Source of the DNA: Ciona savignyi
Taxonomy: Eukaryota; Chordata; Ascidiacea; Phlebobranchia; Cionidae
Direction of reading: 5' to 3'
Length of the DNA: 64,000 nt
Assembly: GCA_000149265.1 (NCBI GenBank)
Contig: CH000225.1
Coordinates: forward strand, 333,078-397,077
The notes below the pieces were generated by a model. The model worked only from the letters and a program-made list of their open reading frames with translations, was not told the DNA's origin and searched no databases. The position numbers and the translations under genes were made by a program. This document shows positions 1-9,981 of the stretch, one piece after another. Numbering within the stretch: position 1 is the stretch's first letter; every line of letters begins with the position of its first letter.

Positions 1-2
1 TG

Positions 3-180
3 TGTTATATACTCAGCAGTTTATTGCGTGCAGGAGGCAAAAAGTAACACTGAACTATAATCGGGTATATGGGCAAGCCACGTTAGGCCCAAGGTCACAG
101 AGAACAACAAAGTCACGTGATTAAACATAAAATCAGTCAACCGAATAATGACGTCATAAATACGAAATAAATACACAACA
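3..180 (-). repeat. 3' LTR of the gypsy element
   Basis: 178 bp, apparently base-for-base identical to 4245-4422. It begins TGTTATAT and ends ACAACA on the plus strand. Because the element runs on the minus strand this copy is the 3' LTR, and the purine-rich tract lies directly inside it. Confidence 0.93.
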
Positions 181-224
181 TTCCTCCACACTAATTTGAC
201 ATGGTATATGATTGCATTAATACA

Positions 225-1317
225 TTAAAGATCAAGTCGCTTCGGAGCGTTACGAATTCGATTTGGGTATCGGCGGTTTGGCACAGTGATAATAGGTGTC
301 GTACATTCAACAGGGGTAACAATTTCATTTTCATTAGTGCTTTGGTCATTGTCTGTTGTAGGAGTTGGCACAGGGAAGTCCTCCCAAGGTGGTATATTTA
401 CATTAGGTGGATTGGTAACATCAGTAAATTCATTGCGCTTATGGTTATTAACTTCACTATTACAATCTGGTGCGCCACTAGGTTCCGGTACCGCAAACAT
501 TTGATTTACATGTCTCTTCCAAGTTAAATTGGGTTCTACCTGCACAGAATACGTTAAAGAGCCGAGTTTAGCCAACACTCTTCCCGTTGCCCATCGATGT
601 GTTCCCCGGTGGTCCAGAACAGCCACAGCTTGTCCAATCTCAAAATCTCGAGGTTCTTGACCATGGATGCTTTATCACTTGTTTGGTCACATTTGCTCGA
701 ACAGTTTGTCGCACGTCTGGGCGAACCAGATCCAGTCTCATTCGAAGGCATCTACCTAAAAATAATATTGCAGGACTCTCATTCGTTAAGGAATGAGGTG
801 CATTTCTGTATTGTAGCAGAAATCTTGCTAATTTGCAGTGAATACTTCCCCTTTCACTTGCCATCGAGCGCAGTCCCTTCTTGAATGTCTGCACGAATCG
901 TTCTGCTTGACCATTTGTAGCCGGGTGATACGGAGCGGACGTGATGTGTTGCACACCGTTTTTGCTAAGAAAAATTTTAAAATCGGTTGATGTAAATTGA
1001 GGGCCATTATCCGACACAATTTGTTCTGGGATACCATTTCTGGCAAACAGGGTACGTAACACGTCGATTGTGCTCTCCGCGGTTGTAGATGAAACTGGAA
1101 TAACTTCAGGCCACTTTGAATAAGCATCTACAGCAATAAAAAACATGTTTTTCTGAAATGGACCTGCAAAATCCACATGTACCCGCTGCCACGGACCTTC
1201 TGCAAATTGCCATGGGTGTAAGCGAACCCTCCGTAGGTTTAGCCCGACTTTGAAGACACCCAGGACAGGATTTAGAAATATTTTCCAAGTCTTTGTCAAT
1301 ATTGGGCCACCATACAT
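225..1317 (-). pseudogene. pol: integrase core and C-terminus of gypsy pol
   Basis: The frame 640-1317 holds the DDE catalytic core: RVHVDFAGPF, IVSDNGPQFTSTDF and NGQAERFVQTFKKGL carry the three acidic residues, with the usual spacing of about 35 residues between the second D and the E. After about 640 the reading passes to the frame 225-626, whose first residues (RVLAKLGSLTYSVQVE) resemble the C-terminal GPY/F-type domain. The element therefore kept all integrase parts but not one continuous frame. Confidence 0.88.
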
Positions 1318-2017
1318 AACTTCTAGCCAAAGCTTTCATTTTAACCATTCCCAAGTGGCCAATATGCAGCTCCTTCAAGATAGAGGATTGTATATTCCTG
1401 GGTATAATTACCCGAGGACCCCACACTAAACATCCTTGATGAATGGAAATTTCATACCGTTTCGACCAGTATGGTATCATCTCCGGGGTTTTACTCCATT
1501 TACCCGAGGACACACTGGTGTATACACGAGACAACATTGGGTCATACCGTGTTGCACGGGCAATTGCACTTGCAGTAACGGGTAAGGTTGACACTTGCTC
1601 TTGATAAAACATTTGTACAGAGTCAACCTCTGAGTTTGTAGCTGGTTCGCAAGGAAGTCGTGACATAGCATCTGCATTTCCATGCTCTGTGGTCCGACGG
1701 TATTCAATAGAATAATCATGCGCTGATAAAAATAAGGCATACCTTTGTAACCGAGCTGCCGTCATCAACGGGGTGCCCTTTTTCGGATTAAATATTGACG
1801 TTAATGGTGCATGATCTGTGACAATGGTGAAATGTCTACCATACAGGTAAGTATTAAATTTCTTTACAGACCATACAATTGCTAGTGCCTCTTTATCAAT
1901 TTGGGAGTAATTTCTTTCCGCGGTTGATAAGGAACGGGAGGCAAACGCAATCGGGCGTTCGACTCCGGTCGATAACACAGTGAGAAATAACACAACCAAT
2001 TCCATATGGGGAAGCAT
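1106..2017 (-). pseudogene. pol: RNase H and integrase N-terminal zinc domain of gypsy pol
   Basis: The frame starts in RNase H (FASRSLSTAERNYSQIDKEA, then VTDHAPL). It continues into the H-H-C-C integrase zinc domain (HIGHLGM... CPGCLQSRAKP) near residues 215-255. The last part is out of frame relative to the integrase core, which continues in 640-1317. The RNase H and zinc-domain signatures are unambiguous; the joint is broken by an indel near 1200. Confidence 0.88.
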
Positions 2018-3050
2018 CCGAGGCCAGTCTGACGGGTAACTTTGGGTTATAGTGCATTAACACCTTGTCTGATGCCACTAACCTCTTAACCTCTTCGAAT
2101 GCATCATGACACTGTTTAGACCAGACCCATTTATGTCCCTTTTCCAGCAATGCATTTATGGGGTGCAAACAGTCAGACAGGTTGGGCAGAAACCGATGAT
2201 AATAATTCACTAACCCAAGAAAGGAACGTACTTGTGTCACATTTTCTGGTGCAGGAGCATTCAAGATGGCAGAAATCTTCTCTGGTGTCTTGTGCAGACC
2301 CCTTTTATCAATGATGTGACCACAAAATTCAATTTTCTCTTTGAAAAACTCACATTTGCTCTGGTTGGCTCTTAGTCCATACTCTTTCAACCTCTGCAGC
2401 ACCTTATCCAAATTTTCTAGGTGTTCATTTCTTGTCGTGCCGGTAATGATCATATCGTCCAAAATGCATTGCACCCCAGGGAGACCTTGCAGTACCTGTT
2501 CTATAGCCCGTTGCCACAAGGCAGGAGCAGAGGCAATTCCAAAAGCCATACGATTGTAACGATAAAGGCCCCTGTGGGTGTTAATGGTTAATAATGGTTT
2601 TGACTCATCATCCATGAGCATCTGTAAATATGCATTTTTTAAATCAAGTTTTGAGAATTGTTGTCCACCAGCCAAATTGGCAAAAATATCCTCGATACGC
2701 GGTAACGGATACTGCTCAATATTCAGACACGGGTTTACAGTTACCTTAAAGTCGCCACAGATCCTTACACTTCCATCCTTTTTGACCACTGGTACAATTG
2801 GCGTTGCCCAATCACTCCGGGTTCCTTCTTGTACCAATCTTGTGAGTTCCCGGTCAACTTTGCCTCTCAAACTGTATGCAAGTGTCCTTGCTTTTACAAA
2901 TTTTGGTTGTACATCCGGTTTCAAGTGTAACTTCCCCTTGATATTCTTTAAGGTGCCCAGGTTTTCCTCGAAAACAACAGAGTGAGAACTTAAAATAGCT
3001 TCTAAGGTTTTGAAGCTTCCTTCATTGAGTGTATACAAACAACCACACAC
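1896..3050 (-). pseudogene. pol: reverse transcriptase (and start of RNase H) of gypsy pol
   Basis: A 384-aa open frame. Fingers/palm motifs are in order: FSKLDLKNAYLQM, then MAFGIASAPALWQ, then the active site CILDDMIITG (an ILDD variant of the usual YxDD), then FCGHIIDKRGL and VRSFLGLVNYYHRFLPN. The RNase H domain starts with RLASDASPYGIGCVI, after which the frame shifts near 2010. This is the largest intact piece of the element. Confidence 0.93.
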
Positions 3051-3466
3051 TTATTATTAAATGATTTAAGCCACTCACGTCCTAATAAAGTAGGACCATC
3101 CTCTTTTAATACGTATAACTTTAGGTTCCGGAGTTGGTTCTTGTAGGTTACATTGACAGGGTACACACCAACCGGTATTACTTTTTCTCCCGTGTACGTT
3201 TTTAAAACAATATCGGTTGATTCGAGGTTGGCACCTTTAAATGTATGTTTAAATTTAGACCAGGACATTACTGACAAAGCAGACCCAGTGTCCAGCTCCA
3301 TGTGCAGTGTTATATCATTTACTCTGGGTGACAACACTATAATCTCACGGTTTAAATGTAGACTATTAAGTTTAAGGAAACTCACTTTATCGGGTGCTTC
3401 ATTGAAATGCTGTATTCTTGGGTCCATTCTCCGGCGTTCTCTCATTGGCTGGGGCAAGCTACACAC
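3002..3466 (-). pseudogene. pol: aspartic protease region of gypsy pol
   Basis: About 150 aa. The catalytic LDTGSALSVMS motif is near residue 58 and a partner ILGRxWL-like motif (LLGREWL) is near residue 130, which is the layout of a retropepsin. It overlaps the start of the reverse transcriptase frame in another phase, so a shift separates the two. It would process the Gag-Pol precursor in the element particle. Confidence 0.85.
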
Positions 3467-4179
3467 CCTTGTGATATGACCAACCCGACCACAGCGGTAA
3501 CATGTTGCATTTTTTCATGTTACAATACTTTGCAGCATGCCCAGTTCTGCCGCAGTGCATGCAGACCTCGCGGCCTACTCCTTTGATTACTGGTCTTGAA
3601 TGCTCTATTGCTAGAGCCAGTACCAGCACATCGGTCAAACTTATACACCGATTGTGCATTTTGCAGGGCCGTAGTTTCTTTAGAAGCCTTTTCCATTCCA
3701 GTTGCAATCTCTATTGCTTTCTTGAAGGTCAAATCCGACTCTGTAAGCAATCTTCTTTGGATAGATTCACTTTGCAGGCCACATACAAAACACTGGGTTA
3801 GTGCATCATCTAAGAAATTACCATAGGCACATTTTTCAGACAGTTTTCGTAGAGTTGCAACATAATCTTGCACCCTTTCCCCCTCTTCTTGATTTCTTTT
3901 AGAAAATTTAAATCGTTCTGCAATCTTCAGTGGTTTTGGGGCCAAATGATCAGACAACACGTTCACAATTTCTAGATAAGACTTACTTGCTGGCTTGTCT
4001 GGAGATACTAGGTCTTTTAATAAGCCATATGTTTTGGCACCCATCAAGTTTAAAATAAGTGGAATTCGTTTCTTGGCATGAATTTCGTTTACCTCGAAAT
4101 ACTGCTCCAGTCTTTCCACATACGTCGGCCAGTCTTCCACTAGGCCATCAAATTCCGCCATTGTGCCCAGGAACGCCAT
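3459..4179 (-). pseudogene. gag: gag of gypsy element, frameshifted
   Basis: An open frame from 4179 to 3520 encodes a capsid-like region (about 200 aa). The frame then shifts and the overlapping frame to 3459 carries a retroviral-type zinc knuckle, CMHCGRTGHAAKYC (CX2CX4HX4C). A second knuckle (CYRCGRVGHITRVC) is readable only in a third frame around 3500-3460, so gag and pol are not joined in this copy. No LTR, tRNA or host sequence interrupts it; the breaks look like small indels. Capsid and knuckle package the element RNA. Whether the shifts are real mutations or assembly errors cannot be decided here. Confidence 0.85.
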
Positions 4180-4244
4180 TGTTCTCTTTCTTTGCTAAAT
4201 TCCTGCTTAACCCGCTTGCTATTCTATCCCATCCTCGTCGCCAT

Positions 4245-4422
4245 TGTTATATACTCAGCAGTTTATTGCGTGCAGGAGGCAAAAAGTAACACTGAACTAT
4301 AATCGGGTATATGGGCAAGCCACGTTAGGCCCAAGGTCACAGAGAACAACAAAGTCACGTGATTAAACATAAAATCAGTCAACCGAATAATGACGTCATA
4401 AATACGAAATAAATACACAACA
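4245..4422 (-). repeat. 5' LTR of the gypsy element
   Basis: 178 bp, the second copy of the terminal repeat. On the minus strand it precedes the primer-binding-site-like sequence and gag, so it is the 5' LTR. It is followed on the plus strand by ATGTG, the candidate target-site duplication. Confidence 0.93.
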
Positions 4423-4582
4423 ATGTGTATAACAGATAATTACTGTTAATTATTATTTCAATCATTTTTTTTATTCTTTATGTTTAACTTTTAAAATCAA
4501 TGCACAAGATAATCACTGGGTTGTGATATATATATGGTGAAGGACTCTTATAACTTCCAAAAATGTTTCAATTTGAACTTAC

Positions 4583-5698
4583 TGTGATCATGGCTAAATA
4601 CCAAACCCCCAATCTTGGTTAGATACGATGCAAGCTCATTGAAACGCACACAGTGGCCACCAAATCCATGCAGCAAGCAGATTAAATATCTGAGAAAACA
4701 AGAGATGAGAACAAGATATTCCATGGAACTTTTATTTTTACTAATAATTTGTGGTATATTTATATGCAAAATTTCTGAAATTTCAAGTCCAGACCATTAA
4801 CAAAAAATGCTGTGATAATCACCACAGCAGTTTACTGCGCATATATAACTGATTCTTTAAATCTATATTTTTGAGATAAAAAAAAAGATTTATAATTTAG
4901 TTCCGAAGCAAACAGTTTTTGGATAACACCTGTCATACCTGTATATTTAATGATAGATTAGCGAGATAATTGTCATCACTATTAATAAATATAACATAAT
5001 ACATTGAAAAGTAAGTTGGTTTATACAATTTTGCATCGATATTTAATAACGAATGTAAAAACCCAGGTCATCTTTACCATGGGCTTCTGTTGATGGGCTT
5101 CTGTTGATTGTAAAGACCAAGAAAATTACTGTTTGCTAGAGGAAATTTAAAAGAAAGAGTATGTGAACAATATAAAAAAAATTTGTATAAAAGAAGGTCT
5201 GAAATAATAGAATAAGAGGTAATAATATTATTTTTACTTGCAATCTCCTTCAGGTTTCCAAATGTTGGTGAAAATATGAAGTCCGTCTTCATTGACAAAG
5301 TGGTTAACTTCACTAAATGGTCGGCCACTGAAGGTTTTCGCCACTAAAACAGCAATGTGATGTTAATTGAATCAAGTAAAACTAAAGTCACGGTGCAGCA
5401 TCCCCAATAAGCTTAAATTTGTAAGTTAAAATTCATGGCAGTATTTTACTTCTACTGCGACGCCATATACTGATCAATTACAAAGTTGCAGGTTTTTAGA
5501 ATCTAGGTATGTTTCCATGGGATTTGATTTGAAAGGTTTTATTTTTAAGGTAGCAGTATCATCTCATTAATATTTATTGGGTTGAATAAAAAAGTGTGGG
5601 AATGAATAACTTGAGATAATGTTTCAATTTCAATTTTCGAAATGACCGGCTTTAACATGACGAATTCCAATATTACCTTTTTCTGTGTCTTCGCCCAT
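4583..5698 (-). CDS. monoglyceride lipase-like alpha/beta hydrolase, first three exons
   Basis: Exons (minus): 5698-5677 (MGEDTEK), 5343-5238, 4689-4583, all with AG/GT borders and matching phases. The 78 readable residues match the N-terminus of monoglyceride lipases: FVNEDGLHIFTNIWKPEG, then CLLHGFGGHCVRFNELASYL and LVFSHDH. In the family the HG motif forms part of the oxyanion hole and HDH precedes the GHGxS loop. The catalytic Ser/Asp/His exons are not in the window: the last donor (4582) faces the gypsy insertion (3-4422), so they must lie beyond position 1. Family members hydrolyse monoacylglycerols such as 2-arachidonoylglycerol. The start at 5698 is chosen because the 22-nt first exon is in phase. 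A paralogous hydrolase is possible. Confidence 0.8.
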
Positions 5699-6017
5699 GA
5701 TTATTCCACAAAATACTAACGGTTTATGTTAAAATTAAAAACTTTATTCAGATGTTAAAACATGTAACCTGAGAAAGAATAATTAAACAACAATGAACTT
5801 CACAATATAACACTTAAAACTTATTAAAAAATACCAGACAGCAGGACCTTTCTTTTGTTTTATATTATCCTTCGCCGTGCACAATAAAAAAATCAAGAAA
5901 AATTTACTATGGCAATGATTAAAAAAAAATGTAATTTGGATGTTACTTCGGTGGCCATAATATTGTGCAACAGTGCACTGATAAAACCTGAGGTTGAGGA
6001 AATAGACAACTTTATTT

Positions 6018-7619
6018 TTACCACATTTTCAATGTTATTTGTTTCATGTGCAAAATCCACATTGTATAACTGACAATTAGACCGTACACAGTGATTAATG
6101 CAACAGCATAAGTATCACCAATGGACTGAGTATCGAAAAGTCCATTAACAGCACCAGTCAACAGGTTGCTTAAAAGAAAAAAGAAAAGTTGATTCCGATT
6201 GATGGCACTTATAAGGCACTTGTTCGGAAGTGGTGGCCGATAGTTGATTTTCGAATGACTTGTAGGTATTTCCATTATCCAACTATTTGGCATACTCTTT
6301 CTGGGTAAACAGCCATCGTGAATGTATTGTGTTGTTGCGATATCAACTAGCAACAACAGAAGCAGCATGAATGTGGCTTGTGATAACACCCACAAAATAT
6401 AAGAAGCATTACCAAGTCTCCGGGATATTGGTTGAATGCTGTATGAGGTGAGATGTAGTAAAAACCAAAGTAGTATAGTGACATATACCAGCTCTTTGGC
6501 AGCAGTCTTCCAGTGATGAAGAGTACGACGTTCTTTGAATATGTAAGCACCAAGGCTCACTCCAGCAAAATAAATTGATAAATATCCAAAGCAAGATGCT
6601 ATGCCTTCCTTATTTTGCATCACCAGTCCACCCGTACGATCACTATCCAATAGAATGCTGGTCAAATGTCCATCTTTTTTACTCAAGGTGTATTGATAAA
6701 CTGCAGCGATGACAAGGGCCAAAGGTGTGCATAGGTTCAATGGAATTATGAACAGAACAACAGTGGCCAGCACTTTGACAACAGCTAGTGTGAAGAAAAA
6801 GTTCCAGTGTACCCCATATTCTGAAACATGTTCATGGTAACCAGAAAGCTTAACAGAAATCAATCTTAAAGCGCCCAGAAGTAAAAGTGGCCATGAACTG
6901 ACAATCTGAAACATCAAAAACGATAGGCTTCTGTTTAGTCCACTTCTACCTCCAATTTTATTCCAATTCCGAGCTGTTTGGCTGACAAGGGCATTTGAGA
7001 TCACAAAAGACCCAACTCCCAAGTCCATAATTCCGGTTCCAAAATTTTCTGCTTTTGCAAACTTCCTCGGAAAGACATTGAAATCAACTGCTAGAATACA
7101 TATGCATGTAGCAATATTTACTAAGGCTCGAAATGAAGAAAGAAAGGGGAATTTTGACGATAAAACCTGAACAGAAGACCCGTCGATATCTTGATCTTTA
7201 AAAAAGTAATCACTCTCTTTGATATAATCATCAGCAAGATCTTGAACTTGTTGCTTGTAGTAGATTTTGCTCACATATGATGCCTGTATAGGTGTGGAAA
7301 TGTAACTTTTGCGACAATTTAAAAATATCCAGTTGTATGAAGCAATAAATATTAAAACAAGAAACGTAGCAGTGTATATATACTCTGATAAGCCGGTGAC
7401 CATTATTATTCCAGGGAAAATTAGCACAAAAAAATCAAAGAAATAAGAAAGTAATTTAGAATTTTGGATAAAATTTGGCAGGACGCTTAGCAATATTGCA
7501 CGCACAAAAATGCAAAGGGGAAAGCCAGCTGAGAAAACTGTAACTTCTACAAATGAGGTTCCATTGTAACCAGAGATAAAACTTTCTTTCCTTGCTTTCC
7601 AATCATTTTCGCCTTCCAT
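6018..7619 (-). CDS. PIGW: PIGW, GPI-anchor inositol acyltransferase (GWT1 family)
   Basis: A 533-aa protein in a single exon, close to the usual length of about 500. It acylates the inositol of GlcN-PI during GPI-anchor synthesis in the ER membrane. Diagnostic stretches are the N-terminal KESFISGYNGTSFVEV and the conserved luminal motif FPRKFAKAENFGTGIMDLG near residues 185-203. About a dozen hydrophobic segments follow, as expected for this multipass enzyme. The stop codon is followed at once by AATAAA. The 5' side has TTATTATTAG just before the ATG, a possible trans-splice acceptor. The gene lies head-to-tail with the lipase-like gene about 320 bp downstream. No frameshift or missing block is seen. 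Confidence 0.95.
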   Translation of the reverse strand: MEGENDWKARKESFISGYNGTSFVEVTVFSAGFPLCIFVRAILLSVLPNFIQNSKLLSYFFDFFVLIFPGIIMVTGLSEYIYTATFLVLIFIASYNWIFLNCRKSYISTPIQASYVSKIYYKQQVQDLADDYIKESDYFFKDQDIDGSSVQVLSSKFPFLSSFRALVNIATCICILAVDFNVFPRKFAKAENFGTGIMDLGVGSFVISNALVSQTARNWNKIGGRSGLNRSLSFLMFQIVSSWPLLLLGALRLISVKLSGYHEHVSEYGVHWNFFFTLAVVKVLATVVLFIIPLNLCTPLALVIAAVYQYTLSKKDGHLTSILLDSDRTGGLVMQNKEGIASCFGYLSIYFAGVSLGAYIFKERRTLHHWKTAAKELVYVTILLWFLLHLTSYSIQPISRRLGNASYILWVLSQATFMLLLLLLVDIATTQYIHDGCLPRKSMPNSWIMEIPTSHSKINYRPPLPNKCLISAINRNQLFFFLLSNLLTGAVNGLFDTQSIGDTYAVALITVYGLIVSYTMWILHMKQITLKMW

Positions 7620-7969
7620 TATCTAATAATAAATTCCAAGCAATACAGATTACAGACTAAACCAGATTTAATGTGACCAAACACAGCTTAGCAGGCCTTT
7701 GTTTTTCTGGACCTACAATTAAAAAAAATATTTAATTACATTCACACATACATATGTTATAAAAAGGAATAGTATTTCTGAAAAGCATGGCAATTTTTAA
7801 CAATATCTGTGTCTCTTTTGTGCTAATATGCTATGCTTTTTAAACTGACAGTTGCATTGTGTTGCATTAGAGGTATTACTGCACTTTATTGTTTAAACCT
7901 TTATTCGATTAGGTACTTGCAATGTATGCTAAATGCAGTGTTTAGAACCAGTCATGTGAAGTATGACTG
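7620..7969. other. intergenic, upstream of PIGW
   Basis: AT-rich sequence with no gene and no clear promoter element. It probably contains the PIGW leader and promoter. Confidence 0.5.
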
Positions 7970-7977
7970 ATTTAGAC

Positions 7978-8271
7978 CCCTATTGGAAAGTTCGTTTTCT
8001 GTGCGCCGGATTTTTGCGCCAACATTTTTTAACCTAAATTTTGCGCCACACCAGTAATACTAATTTTCGCCACCACAAACAAAGTTGCATAATTTTTTAT
8101 TAAAACTTTGAAATTTAAAGCTTAAAGTGTCAAAAAACTGACATAAATGAAAGAAAGTGTAATCACGCCATGCCAGCATGATTTTTGGAGTTTTCTGCGC
8201 CAATTACCGAAAAAGTAGCCTGTGCGCCATGCCAGATATATCCGGCGCATCACACGAACTTTTCAGTAGGG
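7978..8271. mobile_element. hAT-type MITE, copy 1
   Basis: 294 bp with terminal inverted repeats CCCTATTGGAAAGTTCG and CCCTACTGAAAAGTTCG. It is flanked by near-perfect 8-bp repeats (ATTTAGAC at 7970-7977, ATTTGGAC at 8272-8279). The motif GCGCCA recurs several times inside, like subterminal transposase-binding repeats. It has no coding capacity. A second copy is at 44265-44535. Confidence 0.85.
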
Positions 8272-8321
8272 ATTTGGACAAGAAATGAGACGTGCCATCG
8301 GGTTAGTATGTGGGTTTTCAG

Positions 8322-8538
8322 GACACAACACTAAAAGGAGGGAAAGCGGGAGTAAGGGAAACTGCTCACTAAAACTATGGAAATTAATTTTAACCCTGCT
8401 TTAAACACTAATATCAAACCCAGAACTAACCCTAACTCTAACCCCATGTTTAAAACTAAAGCGCTAATCTTTATTTTAATGAGCAGTTTCCCTCCTTCCC
8501 AGGCCTTCCCTCTTTCTTCCACCTTTTAGTTTTCCCCG
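8322..8538. mobile_element. MITE with ACTAAAAGG inverted ends
   Basis: About 217 bp, with inverted arms that include ACTAAAAGG and GGGAAACTGCTCAYTAAAA. Direct repeats GGTTTTCAG lie at 8313-8321 and 8538-8546; the true duplication is 8 or 9 bp. The centre (ACCCAGAACTAACCCTAAC... CCCATGTTTAAA) is shared, inverted, with the MITE at 38523-38714. Confidence 0.65.
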
Positions 8539-8724
8539 GTTTTCAGCCAAAGAGTTGAAGATTTGTAGGAAAAAGATGTGAGCAAGAATATAGTTCTCGT
8601 GCATGGAGTATTTCCATATTTATTATCTGTAAAGGATACAACTGACATGCCAGCAGCTGATTTCAAATCCACTACCTTTCGACTAATGTTCCAACAGAAT
8701 AAGTGGGTAACAGTAAACGGAGGT

Positions 8725-8790
8725 AAAGGGGTAAAACAGTTCAATAAAATTGTTAAAAAACAGTTCAAAGGGGTAAAACAGTTCAATAAA
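8725..8790. repeat. short tandem duplication
   Basis: Two copies of about 25 bp (AAAGGGGTAAAACAGTTCAAT plus AAAA) separated by about 16 bp. No coding function is seen. Confidence 0.6.
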
Positions 8791-9101
8791 AATTAAAAAC
8801 AACCACGAAAAGTTATTAGGTTTAATATAATAGTTATTAAAGTTATTATCTTTGCAGGGTATCATTTTGACCTACTGCCTACAAATAAAAAAAACACAAA
8901 GTATAAGATTTCTATGTCCTTTCATTTAGGTATTCATCATAGACATCCAAAAAACTATTATGATATTTATCCTTGTACGGTCGTATGGCCGAATGGAAAC
9001 TCTGCTGAAAAAAAACGATTCTGAGCAAAAATGTTATTCGTGACAAGCCCATAATGGGTTCGAAACTTTTCCCGGTAAATAAAAAGAAATATTTACCCAC
9101 A

Positions 9102-9281
9102 GATAGGATAGGATATTTATGTTTTATCCCTCTGAATGGGAAAACCAAGGGAGAACCATTTTAAAACACGGGCAATAGTCAGATCACCGCGCAGGTTAAC
9201 AGAGCTATTGCAGTGTGTTGTTTATGTGTAGACACATTTCTTCAATTTGGTAAAATCCATTAATCCGCTGGGTTCAGGCAA
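9102..9281 (-). repeat. tRNA-headed SINE, truncated copy
   Basis: It carries the family tail (TATCC repeats), body and the CTGGGTTCAGGCAATGTCC segment, but breaks off before the tRNA-like head. It is more diverged than most copies. Confidence 0.75.
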
Positions 9282-9348
9282 TGTCCGGACGAGATACCGG
9301 TAAGTACTTTCTGAAAAAGTTTGCTTTAAAATCGTGATAAATCCATTT

Positions 9349-9598
9349 AGGATAGAATAGGATAGAATATTCATGTTTATCCCCGTGAATGGGAAAACCA
9401 AGGGGGTTAACACACGGGCAATCGTCAGATCACCTCGCACCCATCGTCGGGTTACCGAAGCTATTGCAATGTGTTGTATATGACAGACACATTCCTTCAA
9501 TTTGGTAGAACCCATTAATCTTCTGGGTTCAGGCAATGTCCGTAAAGTGCCTTGCCCGAGGACATAATCCGTAAAGTGCCTTGCCCGAGGACTTTCCG
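9349..9598 (-). repeat. tRNA-headed SINE, head missing, internal duplication
   Basis: SINE body and tail in minus orientation. The segment CCGTAAAGTGCCTTGCCCGAGGAC occurs twice in tandem at 9540-9594, after which the tRNA-like head is absent. Confidence 0.8.
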
Positions 9599-9678
9599 AC
9601 AGGAAACAAATTCTAATTGTAAACCTATTACCAAACTATATAACTGTTAATGATTTTAAGTTATACGTTGTAACATAC

Positions 9679-9951
9679 GGTGACCAGTCAACTGAACCCC
9701 TTACAACTGAACCCCTTACAACTGAGCCCCTACAACTGAACCCCTTTACAACTGAACCCATTTTAACAGAACTGAAAAGAGGGTTCAGTTGTAAAGAGGT
9801 TCAACTGAAATGGGTTCAGCTGTAAAGGGGTTCAGTTTAAAGGGGTTCAGTTAAAAGGAGTTCAGTTGTAAGGGGCTTAATTGTAGGGGTTCAGTTGTAA
9901 AGGGTTCAGTTATAAGGGTTCAGTTGTAAGGGGTTCAGTTGTCATGGAACC
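9679..9951. mobile_element. foldback element made of 15-bp repeats, 9-bp target repeats
   Basis: The left arm (9686-9760) repeats CAACTGAACCCC and the right arm (9779-9943) repeats its complement GGGGTTCAGTTGTAA about ten times. The whole can fold into one long hairpin. The ends GGTGACCAGTCAACTG and GGTTCCATGACAACTG are near-inverted. Nine-base direct repeats GTAACATAC flank it (9670-9678, 9952-9960), a length typical of Mutator-like insertions. Confidence 0.7.
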
Positions 9952-9981
9952 GTAACATACATCGGTCCAATTTGTACATGA

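Larger units (their letters stand above)
3..4422 (-). mobile_element. Ty3/gypsy LTR retrotransposon, near full length, frames broken
   Basis: The element is flanked by two 178-bp direct repeats that I read as identical, each TGTTAT...ACAACA on the plus strand (TG...CA ends). Read on the minus strand the order is gag, protease, reverse transcriptase, RNase H, integrase, which is the Ty3/gypsy order. A primer-binding-site-like TGGCGACGAGGATGGGA starts two bases inside the 5' LTR (4243 downwards). A purine tract (GTGTGGAGGAA, 181-191) abuts the 3' LTR. The right flank begins ATGTG and the two bases visible before the left LTR are TG, which fits a 5-bp target duplication cut by the window edge. 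The coding region is split over several frames. Identical LTRs argue for a recent insertion, so some breaks may be assembly errors. The 4.4-kb size is short for the family. Confidence 0.95.

Noticed and set aside
9686-9943. CRISPR-like array
   Set aside because: The units are contiguous without unique spacers and are arranged as opposed arms of a hairpin; the genome is also animal.
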